Source of the DNA: Clostridia bacterium
Lineage (GTDB): Bacteria; Bacillota; Clostridia; Oscillospirales; Acutalibacteraceae
Length of the DNA: 64,000 nucleotides
Reading direction: 5' to 3'
NCBI GenBank assembly: GCA_024404115.1
Contig: JAKSQM010000008.1
Span: forward strand, 1 to 64,000
The notes beneath the pieces are model-generated. The model saw only the letters and a program-made list of their open reading frames with translations. It did not search any database and had not been told where the DNA came from. Position 1 is the stretch's first letter. The number at the start of each line of letters is the position of its first letter. The translations under genes were made by a program, and so were the position numbers. Below, piece after piece: positions 1-7,881 of this stretch.

Positions 1-11
1 TACAGAATAAT

Positions 12-55
12 TTTATACAAAGAAAAAGCAGTCGGCGGGTAACCGACTGCTTCTT
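12..55. repeat. 44-bp perfect direct repeat, copy 1 (contains a hairpin)
   Basis: These 44 bases recur identically at 1595-1638. The repeat contains a 9-bp stem (27-35 with 43-51, loop of 7). Read on the minus strand the stem is followed by a T-rich tract, so this copy is well placed as the terminator of the minus-strand amidase gene ending at 115. The identity is directly visible. Whether it is a duplicated terminator or the edge of an inserted cassette is inference. Confidence 0.9.
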
Positions 56-114
56 GAATATGTGGGGAGAAAAATTAGTGAATCAATTTGATGCTACAAG
101 ATAGTAAGATTTAT

Positions 115-1125
115 TTATGCGATTTTCCATATCTGTGCTTTGTTGCCAGATGAATATGTGGAAAGACTTACATTTGATGAGTTTGATGTGCCAGTTGCTG
201 TTAATACATAACTGGTGTTATTGGCAGAGCGAATAACATAACCTCCGCTGACAGCTTCAAAAATCCAATCTTGCGTGCTATTTCCCGACTTAGTCCAAAT
301 ATTAACATTGGAACCGTTTTTAGATGTTGTACCATAAACATTGAGAGCGCAGGAACTTGCACATTTTGGAACAACAACATACTTTGTGTAAGTTTTGCCA
401 TTAAATGTTTTTGAACCGTGTGCAACAAGCTTGAATGCCTGACCAGAGGTGTTGTCTTTCTGATACACAGTAACATTTGTGTTGCTTGCACTCCTGCTTC
501 CGTAAACATTTAAAAGTTTGTTCGATTTAGTGTTTGTCATACAATACCAAGTGTTCTGCTTTAAAGATGTTGAAACAGAAGAGGCTGATGAAGAAGATGA
601 AGTACTTGTTGTATAACCGTTCAAATGAATTGCATAGCACTTAGATGCATTTGAAGTAGGCATAAGGACATCTTTGTTTTTGGCTCTATTATGTGCATAA
701 ACAAGGATCTGCCCTTTGCTATTAGTTTCTCCAGAATAAAGAGCGACATGACCACTTGAACTACCTGAGCTGTTTTCCCATACTATAACATCACCTTTTG
801 AAAGAGAATAACCAAACATTTTTGATGTAAAGCATGAAGATGATGACCAGCCAGAGCAATTGATTTTTTTGCCGTATGACTGCAACTTTTGACCCAACTG
901 TCTTGCATTAACATTATAAACAGCGGTGAATCCGCCAGCTTTTAAACAGTCAGAAACAAATTCTGCACATAAACCTTTTCCATCATTCCAATGGGATTTT
1001 GCGTATGAAAGAGCTTTATCGGGATTATATGATGTACTTGCTGCGGTTGCTCCCATTACGCTAATACTGAGAAGCATTGTTAAGGTAAGAATAAAAGCTA
1101 AAACTCTTTTAATTGATTTTGACAT
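115..1125 (-). CDS. Secreted amidase/CHAP-like cell-wall hydrolase with C-terminal ricin-type lectin domain
   Basis: The protein (336 aa) starts with a signal peptide (SIKRVLAFILTLTMLL, AxA-like end near residue 30). An amidase_6/CHAP-like domain follows: GLCAEFVSDCL supplies the probable catalytic Cys and GHVALYSG the His. After a Ser-rich linker (about residues 175-190), a ricin-B/RICIN_2-type beta-trefoil occupies the C-terminal ~145 residues (NxxxLNVYG and xxDWIFE type repeats). It likely cuts peptidoglycan or its peptide stems outside the cell, with the lectin domain binding glycan. I chose the ATG at 1125 because AGGAGAA lies six bases upstream; the ATG at 1143 has no comparable site. 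It is divergent from the XRE regulator at 1276, and the pair is flanked by 44-bp direct repeats, so a small mobile or phage-derived cassette is possible. Confidence 0.8.
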   Translation of the reverse strand: MSKSIKRVLAFILTLTMLLSISVMGATAASTSYNPDKALSYAKSHWNDGKGLCAEFVSDCLKAGGFTAVYNVNARQLGQKLQSYGKKINCSGWSSSSCFTSKMFGYSLSKGDVIVWENSSGSSSGHVALYSGETNSKGQILVYAHNRAKNKDVLMPTSNASKCYAIHLNGYTTSTSSSSSASSVSTSLKQNTWYCMTNTKSNKLLNVYGSRSASNTNVTVYQKDNTSGQAFKLVAHGSKTFNGKTYTKYVVVPKCASSCALNVYGTTSKNGSNVNIWTKSGNSTQDWIFEAVSGGYVIRSANNTSYVLTATGTSNSSNVSLSTYSSGNKAQIWKIA

Positions 1126-1143
1126 ACTATTTCTCCTTTTCAT

Positions 1144-1275
1144 ATGTTTTGGTTAAACTTATACTTTTCTCCCCATAAAGTGCGAAATACAGGTTTAACC
1201 TATACTATTATAGCTAAAACCTCTGAAGAATACAAGTATATCCTGTAATATTATTTAAAAATATGGGGTGGTATT
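1144..1275. promoter_or_regulatory. Divergent promoter/operator region between hydrolase and XRE regulator
   Basis: This 132-bp AT-rich spacer carries the starts of both divergent genes. An 11-bp palindrome, AGGTTTAACCT, lies near 1192-1202, and a related GGTTAAACTTATACT sequence lies near 1151-1165. Both are followed by TATACT. Paired dyads of this kind are typical XRE operators, so control of both genes by the 1276 product is plausible. No footprint-like certainty is possible from sequence alone. Confidence 0.4.
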
Positions 1276-1593
1276 GTGAAAAATCGTATCAGAGAGTTAA
1301 GAAAAGCAAATCATATGTCGCAAATATATCTTAGTATTGAGTTAGAGGTGGCACAGGAAACTATAAGTGCATATGAAAATGGCAAGCATTATCCGAGTTT
1401 TCAATCCTTGGTTAAAATGTCGAAACTGTTTAATGTTCCAATAGACTATATAATGGGACTTTCAGATTCCATTGGCAATAATGATTTGACTGCAAAGGAG
1501 AATCAAATTATTAGAATGTTTAAGGCTTTAAATAGTGATAATCAAGATAAAGTCATAGCGTATACACAGGGACTTTTAGATTATGAAAAATAA
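1276..1593 (+). CDS. XRE-family helix-turn-helix regulator (Cro/CI-like)
   Basis: A 105-residue protein with an N-terminal HTH_3 domain (residues 2-58): IRELRKANHMSQ forms the first helices, VAQETISAYENGKHYPS the recognition helix, and LFNVPIDYIMGLSD the closing helix typical of Cro/CI proteins. The C-terminal ~45 residues form a short helical tail. It starts at a GTG preceded by GGGGTGG. It is divergent from the secreted hydrolase at 115-1125 and probably represses itself and that gene through the shared spacer. Family assignment is secure; the target is inference. Confidence 0.9.
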   Translation: MKNRIRELRKANHMSQIYLSIELEVAQETISAYENGKHYPSFQSLVKMSKLFNVPIDYIMGLSDSIGNNDLTAKENQIIRMFKALNSDNQDKVIAYTQGLLDYEK

Positions 1594-1594
1594 A

Positions 1595-1638
1595 TTTATA
1601 CAAAGAAAAAGCAGTCGGCGGGTAACCGACTGCTTCTT
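1595..1638. repeat. 44-bp perfect direct repeat, copy 2
   Basis: Identical to 12-55 and in the same orientation. Read on the plus strand, the direction of the XRE gene just upstream, the stem is followed only by TCTTCC. The good T-tract again faces the minus strand, where no gene needs it. This copy therefore does not look like a purpose-built terminator for the XRE gene, which favours duplication or insertion of the intervening 1.58-kb unit. Confidence 0.9.
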
Positions 1639-1671
1639 CCAATAAATTGAGGGGTTTATTGAGGAGGGGTA

Positions 1672-1712
1672 GTGATTAAAGGAGTTGCGGATCTCCCTTA
1701 TCACGCCTTTAT
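1672..1712 (+). terminator. Stem-loop with short T-tract, probable terminator
   Basis: GTGATTAAAGGAG and CTCCCTTATCAC (1672-1684, 1693-1704) form an imperfect 12-bp stem followed by GCCTTTATT. A smaller AATAAA/TTTATT stem lies at 1641-1660. This probably ends transcription from the XRE gene. The rest of 1713-1840 is AT-rich without visible coding. Confidence 0.5.
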
Positions 1713-1843
1713 TATAACAGGCATATATGAATAATATATGAATAAACATTGCAGATTTTTAAAACTTTTTGTAAAATCTGAATTTTATCACAATTATTTT
1801 ACCGCAAAAATTGACGAATATTAAAAAACTTTTGGTTTTTTAC

Positions 1844-1872
1844 TTGAAATATAAAACTATATGGTGTAGCAT
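1844..1872 (+). promoter_or_regulatory. Candidate sigma-A promoter for the epimerase/oxidoreductase genes
   Basis: TTGAAA (1844-1849) and TAGCAT (1867-1872) are separated by 17 bases, about 30 bases ahead of the epimerase start. The -35 is good and the -10 is weak. Confidence 0.45.
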
Positions 1873-1902
1873 ATTGTTAAACAAACGCAAAGGAGATTTA
1901 TT

Positions 1903-2868
1903 ATGAAACTTGGTGTTTTCACCTGCCTTCTTGGAAATCTTCCACTTGAGCAGGCACTTGAATACTTTAAATCAAAGGGAATAGAAATGGTTGAAATCGG
2001 CTGCGGCGGCTTCCCTGGAAACAGCCACGCTGACCCAGAAGTGCTTCTTAATGACGAAGCTAAGCTTGAGGAATTCAAGGCTCTTATTAAAAAATACGGT
2101 CTTGAAATCAGCGCACTCAGTTGCCACGGCAACCCTGTTCATCCCAATAAAGAAATTGCGGCAGAGTTTGACAAAACAATCCGCAACACAATCCTCCTTG
2201 CTGAAAAGCTTGGACTTCATCAGATCAACACATTCTCTGGCTGCCCTGGCGACCATGAGGGCGCAAAATACCCCAACTGGGTTACTTGCCCTTGGCCAAA
2301 CGATTTTGGCGAGATTCTTGATTATCAGTGGAACGAGGTTCTTATCCCTTACTGGAAAGACCTTGTTGAGTTTGCAAAGGCTCACGGCGTAAATAAAATT
2401 GCTCTTGAGCTTCACCCTGGCTTCTGCGTATATAACACAGAGAGCCTTCTTAAATTGCGCAAAGCTGTAGGCCCCGAAATCGGTGCAAACCTTGACCCCA
2501 GCCACCTTATCTGGCAGGGAATGGAACCTGTTGCAGTTATCAGAGCACTTGGTGATGCAATTTTCCACTTCCACGCAAAAGACACAAAAATTGATAAATA
2601 CAACACCGCAGTTAACGGTGTTCTTGACACAAAGCCTTATGGCGATGAAATCAACCGCTCATGGATTTTCCGCAGCGTAGGCTACGGCAATGACGCATCT
2701 TACTGGAAAGATATTATCAGCAATCTTAAAATGGTTGGTTATGATTATGCAATCAGCATTGAGCATGAAGACAGCCTTATGAGCCAGAACGAAGGTCTTA
2801 CAAAGGCAGTTGAAATGTTAAAAGAGGTTCTCATCACAGAGTCAACCGGCGATATGTGGTGGGTATAA
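1903..2868 (+). CDS. Sugar phosphate isomerase/epimerase (TIM barrel, AP-endonuclease-2 family)
   Basis: A 321-residue protein of the xylose-isomerase-like TIM-barrel superfamily. Metal and active-site positions are visible along the barrel: ALELHPG (Glu), GANLDPSHLIWQG (Asp/His), FHFHAKD (His), and SIEHED (Glu) near the C terminus. Such proteins isomerise, epimerise or dehydrate sugars and inositols in the cytoplasm. It is followed 22 bases later by a Gfo/Idh/MocA oxidoreductase, a pairing common in pathways that oxidise and epimerise unusual sugars, and then by an alpha-mannosidase. The start has AAGGAG upstream. The exact substrate cannot be read from the sequence. Confidence 0.85.
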   Translation: MKLGVFTCLLGNLPLEQALEYFKSKGIEMVEIGCGGFPGNSHADPEVLLNDEAKLEEFKALIKKYGLEISALSCHGNPVHPNKEIAAEFDKTIRNTILLAEKLGLHQINTFSGCPGDHEGAKYPNWVTCPWPNDFGEILDYQWNEVLIPYWKDLVEFAKAHGVNKIALELHPGFCVYNTESLLKLRKAVGPEIGANLDPSHLIWQGMEPVAVIRALGDAIFHFHAKDTKIDKYNTAVNGVLDTKPYGDEINRSWIFRSVGYGNDASYWKDIISNLKMVGYDYAISIEHEDSLMSQNEGLTKAVEMLKEVLITESTGDMWWV

Positions 2869-2890
2869 CGAAAGCGAGGCAAATTACACT

Positions 2891-3967
2891 ATGGTAGGCA
2901 AAAAATTCGGTGCAGCTGTCATTGGTTACGGCGGAATGGGTAGCTGGCACACACGCAAAATGCGTGAGCAGATGACAGATGATGTTGAATTTATCGGCAT
3001 TTATGACATTAACCCCGAAAGGGCAAAGGTTGCAGAGGAGAACGGAATTCACGCTTTCTCTTCAAGAGAAGAGCTTCTCAATGATGAGAGAATAGATTTT
3101 GTTGTTGTGGCAACACCAAACAATTTCCACAGAGAGATTGCAGTTGACGCAATGGCTCACGGCAAAAATGTAATCAGCGAAAAGCCCGTTACAACTTGTG
3201 TCAGCGAGCTTAAAAAGATGATTGAGGCAAGCGAGAAATACGGCAAGATTTTCACCGTTCATCAGAACAGACGCTGGGACCCCGATTATCTTACAGTTAA
3301 AAAGATTTATGACGGCAATATGCTGGGCAGAATTTTCAGAATCGAGTCAAGAGTTCACGGCTCCCGTGGTGTACCTGGCGACTGGCGTAACCACAAAGAG
3401 TTCGGCGGCGGCATGGTTTTTGACTGGGGTATTCACATTATCGATCAGGCTCTTATGCTTATGGGCGACGCTAAAATCGAGTCAGTTTATGCAATCACAG
3501 ACCTTATAACAACAGACGATTGCGATGACGGCTTCAAGCTTGAGCTTAAATTCTCAAACGGTATTGAATATCACCTTGAGGTTGGCACAAGCAACTTTAT
3601 AGAGCTTCCCCGCTGGTATGTTCTTGGTGAGAACGGCTCAGCTATTGTTAGAGATTGGGATCTTAACGGTGAAATCGTTATGGTTTCTGACTGGGAAAAC
3701 AAGGACGCTGTTCCTGTTCAGGCAGGCGTTGGTCTTACAAAGACTATGGCTCCCAGAACTGATGATTCCATTGAAAAATTCCCTCTCCCATATGTTGAGA
3801 ATCTTGGATTCAACGACAGAAGCGAGTTTTACAAAAACTTCATTGCAACACTTCGTGGTGAAGCAACACAGACAGTTACTCACGCTCAGCAGTTAAGACT
3901 CATTAAGCTTATTGAGGCGATTTTTGAATCTGCAAATGAGAACAAGGTAGTATATTTTGAAAAATAA
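2891..3967 (+). CDS. Gfo/Idh/MocA-family NAD(P)-dependent oxidoreductase
   Basis: A 358-residue protein with an N-terminal Rossmann fold (AVIGYGGMGSWH, the GxGxxG-like nucleotide loop at residues 10-20), the family EKPVTT motif near residue 97 (catalytic Lys), and the C-terminal alpha/beta domain with FDWGIHIIDQALMLMG (catalytic His region). It probably oxidises or reduces a hydroxyl of a sugar or inositol in the cytoplasm. It is co-directional with the epimerase just upstream and probably co-transcribed. A strong hairpin separates it from the GH38 gene downstream. Confidence 0.88.
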   Translation: MVGKKFGAAVIGYGGMGSWHTRKMREQMTDDVEFIGIYDINPERAKVAEENGIHAFSSREELLNDERIDFVVVATPNNFHREIAVDAMAHGKNVISEKPVTTCVSELKKMIEASEKYGKIFTVHQNRRWDPDYLTVKKIYDGNMLGRIFRIESRVHGSRGVPGDWRNHKEFGGGMVFDWGIHIIDQALMLMGDAKIESVYAITDLITTDDCDDGFKLELKFSNGIEYHLEVGTSNFIELPRWYVLGENGSAIVRDWDLNGEIVMVSDWENKDAVPVQAGVGLTKTMAPRTDDSIEKFPLPYVENLGFNDRSEFYKNFIATLRGEATQTVTHAQQLRLIKLIEAIFESANENKVVYFEK

Positions 3968-3970
3968 CTT

Positions 3971-4003
3971 AAAAGTATGGGTTCATTGAATCCATACTTT
4001 TAT
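3971..4003 (+). terminator. Intrinsic terminator or attenuator inside the glycan cluster
   Basis: AAAAGTATGG (3971-3980) pairs with CCATACTTTT (3992-4001). GTTC/GAAT extends the stem inward to about 14 bp, followed by TATTAT. It sits between the oxidoreductase and the mannosidase, so GH38 expression needs read-through or its own weak promoter. Confidence 0.7.
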
Positions 4004-4025
4004 TATAAAATAACGGAGAATTTAT

Positions 4026-6503
4026 ATGTCAAAAAAATTACATTTAATCTGCAACGCTCACCTTGACCCTGTCTGGCAGTGGGAATGGGAAGAGGGCGCA
4101 GCAGAGGCACTTTCAACATTCAGAATCGCCGCAAACTTTTGCGAGGAATATGATAATTTTGTTTTTTGCCACAATGAAGCGTTGCTTTATCAGTGGATAG
4201 AAGAATATGACCCACCACTTTTCAAAAAAATTCAGGAGCTTGTGGCAAAAGACAAGTGGCACATTATGGGCGGCTGGCAGCTTCAACCAGATTGCAATAT
4301 GCCGTCGGGCGAATCGTTTGTCCGTCAGATTATGTCTGGCAGAAAATATTTCCTCGAAAAATTCGGCAAAGCACCAACAGTTGCAATTAACTTTGACCCC
4401 TTTGGTCATAGCCGAGGACTTGTGCAGATAATGAAAAAAAGCGGTTATGACGGCTACCTTTTCATGCGCCCCGATTCTGGATTCCTTACCCTCCCGCAGG
4501 ATGAATTTAAATGGGTTGGCTATGACGGCAGTGAAATAACAGCGGTCAGACTTCCTGGCGGTTACGGCTCTGGCAAGGGCAAGGCGGCGGCTAAAGCACT
4601 TGATTATATTGAAAGATGCAATGAGGACGATTTCTTTATTTGCCTTTGGGGCATCGGCAACCACGGCGGTGGCCCCTCAAAAGAGGATTTAGACAACCTC
4701 ACCGCACTTGCAATTGAAAAGCAGGCAGAGGGTGTTGAGCTTATTCACTCCACACCTGAGAAGTATTTTAAAGAGGTCAATGAAAACAGAACTCTCCCCA
4801 AATTTGATAAAAGCCTTAACTCATGGGCACCCGGCTGCTACACAAGCATGGTGCGTGTTAAGCAAAAGCACAGAAAAACTGAAAACGAGCTTTTCCTTGC
4901 AGAAGCAATGGCTTCCCATGCCGCAAACGAGGGCTTGATTGAATACCCCGAAAAAGAATTTGCCGAGGCAATTTATGATTTAACCCTCATAGAGTTCCAC
5001 GATACTCTCCCCGGTTCATCAATTCAGCCTGCGGAAGAGATGTCTATGCGCACCCTCGACCACGCACTTGAAATTCTTTCAAGAATCAAGGCGAAGGCAT
5101 TTTTTGCCCTTGCGGCAGGTCAGCAGAAAGCACCGTCAGATAAAATCCCCGTTTTCATTTACAATCCTTATCCATATAAGGTCAGCGGAGATTTCACCTG
5201 CGAATTTATGCTGTGGGATCAGATTTGGGAAGATAAATTTTTGAAGCCGACTATTTATAACGAAAAAGGTGAAATTTGCCCCTCTCAGTGTGAAAAAGAG
5301 CGAAGCAATCTGCCAATTGAATGGCGCAAAAAGGTCGTTTTCAACGCAGAGCTTGAACCGATGAAAATGAACCGCTTTGAGTGCGGATTTGAAGAAATAG
5401 AGAAGCCTGTTCCTTTCCTTGAAAGTGATGATACTTATTTCATTTTTGAATCTGACAAACAAAAAATAAAAATCAGTAAATCCACAGGTCTTGTTGATGA
5501 ATTTATCTGCGAAAACGAAAACTTCACCAAGGCAGGTGCATTTGCCCTTGAAGTATGGCAGGATAATCACGACCCGTGGTATATGGAAAAATCAGATTGG
5601 CTTCAGAAAATCGGTCAGTTTACGCTCCTTTCAGCAGACGAAGCAAATGATTTCTGCTGTGTAAATGAAAAAATCGACCCTGTCAGAGTTATTGAAAGCG
5701 GTGCAGCACGCACAGTTGTGGAGGCTCTTTTTGGCTATTGCAACTCAAAGGCCGTTGTGAAATACACAATGTCAAAGAAAGATCCGCTTAAAATTGATGT
5801 GAGAATCGTGTGGAGCGAAAAGCAGAAGATGGTGAAATTTAATATTCCCACTGCATTTTTGGCAGATACCTGCATTGGCGAGCATCCCTATGGCAGAGAG
5901 AAGCTTTTTGGCGCACTGAAAGAGAATGTTTCACAGAAATATCTTGTTGCCTGCAACAGCGAAAAGGCAATTCTCTGCGCTAATGACGGCGTTTACGGCT
6001 CATCTTTTGATGATGAAAACGGCGAGCTTAAAGTTACACTTCTCCGCTCACCTGCCTATTGTGCACACCCCATTGGCGACAGAACGGTTATGCCGCAGGA
6101 TAGATTTATGCCCTATATGGAGCAGGGCGAAAGAGATTTCAGCTTTTTAATTGATGCTGGCAAAAAGAATGATATTCTTGATTGTGCACCAAGGCTTGCA
6201 CAGCATTTTAACGCTCCGCCTATGGCACTTTCATTTTACCCCACAGGCACAGGCACTTTGCCAAAATCCCCTGTTAAATTAAGCGGAAATGAGATTGTAA
6301 CCATCACTGCACTTAAAAAGGCAGATAATGGCGAGGGTTACATTGCAAGGCTCTTTAACCCTGTTGAAAAAGAGCAGAGCGCAACACTTGAATTTTATAA
6401 AAATAGTGTTGATGTTGCCTTTTCACCGTTTGAAATTAAAACATTCAGATTAACAAAAGAAAAAATTGAAGAAACAGATTTAATGGAAAATCTGCTCGAT
6501 TAA
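4026..6503 (+). CDS. Glycoside hydrolase family 38 alpha-mannosidase
   Basis: An 825-residue cytoplasmic enzyme (no signal peptide). The N-terminal GH38 barrel shows zinc-binding HLDPVW (residues 12-17), the nucleophile-containing INFDPFGHS (Asp124), and a zinc-type His in GIGNHGGGPS. The helical middle domain contains FHDTLPGSSI, and the C-terminal beta-sandwich includes AHPIGDRTVMPQD. GH38 enzymes remove alpha-mannose from N-glycans or mannosides, or act on related sugars. Together with the epimerase and oxidoreductase upstream this suggests catabolism of an imported mannoside-like sugar. Length fits the bacterial family (about 800-1,000 aa). Fine specificity is unknown. Confidence 0.9.
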   Translation: MSKKLHLICNAHLDPVWQWEWEEGAAEALSTFRIAANFCEEYDNFVFCHNEALLYQWIEEYDPPLFKKIQELVAKDKWHIMGGWQLQPDCNMPSGESFVRQIMSGRKYFLEKFGKAPTVAINFDPFGHSRGLVQIMKKSGYDGYLFMRPDSGFLTLPQDEFKWVGYDGSEITAVRLPGGYGSGKGKAAAKALDYIERCNEDDFFICLWGIGNHGGGPSKEDLDNLTALAIEKQAEGVELIHSTPEKYFKEVNENRTLPKFDKSLNSWAPGCYTSMVRVKQKHRKTENELFLAEAMASHAANEGLIEYPEKEFAEAIYDLTLIEFHDTLPGSSIQPAEEMSMRTLDHALEILSRIKAKAFFALAAGQQKAPSDKIPVFIYNPYPYKVSGDFTCEFMLWDQIWEDKFLKPTIYNEKGEICPSQCEKERSNLPIEWRKKVVFNAELEPMKMNRFECGFEEIEKPVPFLESDDTYFIFESDKQKIKISKSTGLVDEFICENENFTKAGAFALEVWQDNHDPWYMEKSDWLQKIGQFTLLSADEANDFCCVNEKIDPVRVIESGAARTVVEALFGYCNSKAVVKYTMSKKDPLKIDVRIVWSEKQKMVKFNIPTAFLADTCIGEHPYGREKLFGALKENVSQKYLVACNSEKAILCANDGVYGSSFDDENGELKVTLLRSPAYCAHPIGDRTVMPQDRFMPYMEQGERDFSFLIDAGKKNDILDCAPRLAQHFNAPPMALSFYPTGTGTLPKSPVKLSGNEIVTITALKKADNGEGYIARLFNPVEKEQSATLEFYKNSVDVAFSPFEIKTFRLTKEKIEETDLMENLLD

Positions 6504-6543
6504 AAATTGAGGGAATGGCATAGGCTGTTCCCTTAAATTTTTA
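6502..6543 (+). terminator. Intrinsic terminator after the GH38 gene
   Basis: AAAATTGAGGGAA and TTCCCTTAAATTTTT form an A/T-flanked hairpin ending in a T-tract directly after the mannosidase stop codon. Confidence 0.75.
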
Positions 6544-6572
6544 TTGACGAATAAAAAGTTTTGTATTACAAT
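6544..6572 (+). promoter_or_regulatory. Sigma-A-type promoter for the lipoprotein gene
   Basis: TTGACG (6544-6549), a 17-base spacer and TACAAT (6567-6572) lie 30 bases ahead of the lipoprotein start, immediately after the upstream terminator. Confidence 0.65.
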
Positions 6573-6601
6573 AAAATTAAACACAGAAAGGGAGTGTTTG
6601 T

Positions 6602-7804
6602 ATGAAAAAGAGCATAAAAATTATTGCTTTAATCAGTGCGGTTTTAATTCTTTTTTCGGGATGCGGTAAGCCTAAAAAGCCAACCAACCAAAAGGATGCA
6701 GACAAAACCACCTCTGCCACTTCGCAGACGGTAACATCTGACGATAAAACAACCAGTGCGACCACCGAAAAGACAAAGAAAACAAATCTCAAAATCAAAA
6801 ATAAAGCTCTTCCTACAGGCATGAAAGAGCTTTTTACTCAAAAGGGCAAAAGAATAATTGCTTTAGTTGGCGCAGAGATGTCATACGGTGCTATCCTTGA
6901 GGATATTTCAAATATTGACTTTGCGCTTAAAGCTGATTATGACAAAAATAAATACACCGTCAAAACCACAAAGGATGAAGACGGCATTGAGTGCAATCAG
7001 TATTTTAAAGGCAACACCCTTGTTTATGAAAAATTTGTAGGCGTTGGCGAAAATGGATTTTCACATTTCACCAAAACCAAAAGCGGCGCAGACGCAAAGG
7101 TTTCATATTACTTAACAGATGGAAACATCGACTCTGTTGTGGTAAAGACGGATAAATACAGAGCGGCATTCAGTAATAAATCGGGTGATAAATTCAACAA
7201 TGCAGAGATGATTGCCGAAAAGAATAATTCACCTAAGCTTAATGAAAGGCTGATGTATGAAATCAGCGACGGCAATGTTACTCTTTCAGAGGCAAATTAT
7301 TATGGCGACGGCGGATATTGCAAATATTACAGCTGGCTTAATAATGAAGATAAGCTTGAAGAAAGCGAAGAAGTTGAGTATAAGGCTTTCACTGGCAGTG
7401 TGAACTATGAGCCTGTTAAGCAGATAAAGGCACTTGAAATATATAATCTTCAAACTCTTATCCGCTCACAGAATCTTTCTTTTAAAGATGATAAATGGTA
7501 TATGACAACTGACCTTTATGTTCTTTTTGAAAGTCAGCAGGATGCAGAGAAATACGCAGAGAAAAACGGCATTTCAAAAGATAAAGTCAGCAATGATTGC
7601 GTGCAAGATGACACAACATGGTATGTTAAATATACCGATGTTACGCTTCCTGTTTCAAAGAACTTTAAGCTCAACGGCAACGGCACATTTGAAATATTTG
7701 CTACACAGGAATTTGATGATGCAACATTCGCAACAATTGCTATTGATAATAACTACGAAATCACAGCAATTGATTATAACAACTCTATGCTTTCATATTA
7801 TTAA
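6602..7804 (+). CDS. Predicted lipoprotein of unknown function
   Basis: A 400-residue protein with a lipoprotein signal (Lys-rich start, hydrophobic core, lipobox LFSGC with Cys21). A Thr/Ser/Lys-rich linker follows (about residues 25-65), then an extracytoplasmic domain I do not recognise. That domain is rich in Lys/Asp/Tyr with repeated beta-strand-like segments, for example DKYTVKTTKDEDG-type and GNGTFEIFATQEF. It has its own promoter and lies between strong terminators, so it is probably monocistronic. It is likely anchored to the outer face of the membrane. No catalytic motif was seen. Confidence 0.75.
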   Translation: MKKSIKIIALISAVLILFSGCGKPKKPTNQKDADKTTSATSQTVTSDDKTTSATTEKTKKTNLKIKNKALPTGMKELFTQKGKRIIALVGAEMSYGAILEDISNIDFALKADYDKNKYTVKTTKDEDGIECNQYFKGNTLVYEKFVGVGENGFSHFTKTKSGADAKVSYYLTDGNIDSVVVKTDKYRAAFSNKSGDKFNNAEMIAEKNNSPKLNERLMYEISDGNVTLSEANYYGDGGYCKYYSWLNNEDKLEESEEVEYKAFTGSVNYEPVKQIKALEIYNLQTLIRSQNLSFKDDKWYMTTDLYVLFESQQDAEKYAEKNGISKDKVSNDCVQDDTTWYVKYTDVTLPVSKNFKLNGNGTFEIFATQEFDDATFATIAIDNNYEITAIDYNNSMLSYY

Positions 7805-7834
7805 TAAAAGTTATTGATAAAAAAGCATAACAAA

Positions 7835-7872
7835 AGCAGGATGCTATCACTGACAGCATCCTGCTATTATTT
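7835..7872. terminator. Bidirectional terminator between convergent genes
   Basis: AGCAGGATGCT (7835-7845) pairs perfectly with AGCATCCTGCT (7855-7865), with A-rich and T-rich flanks on either side. It serves the lipoprotein gene (+) and the lipase-ended operon (-). Confidence 0.88.
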
Positions 7873-7881
7873 TTATTCGGT

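Noticed and set aside
1972..2574. 200-residue minus-strand frame opposite the epimerase
   Set aside because: The plus-strand epimerase is complete with family motifs; the antisense frame has no ribosome site or recognisable domain.
4113..4664. 183-residue minus-strand frame opposite the GH38 gene
   Set aside because: It overlaps the catalytic motifs of a full-length mannosidase and lacks start signals.
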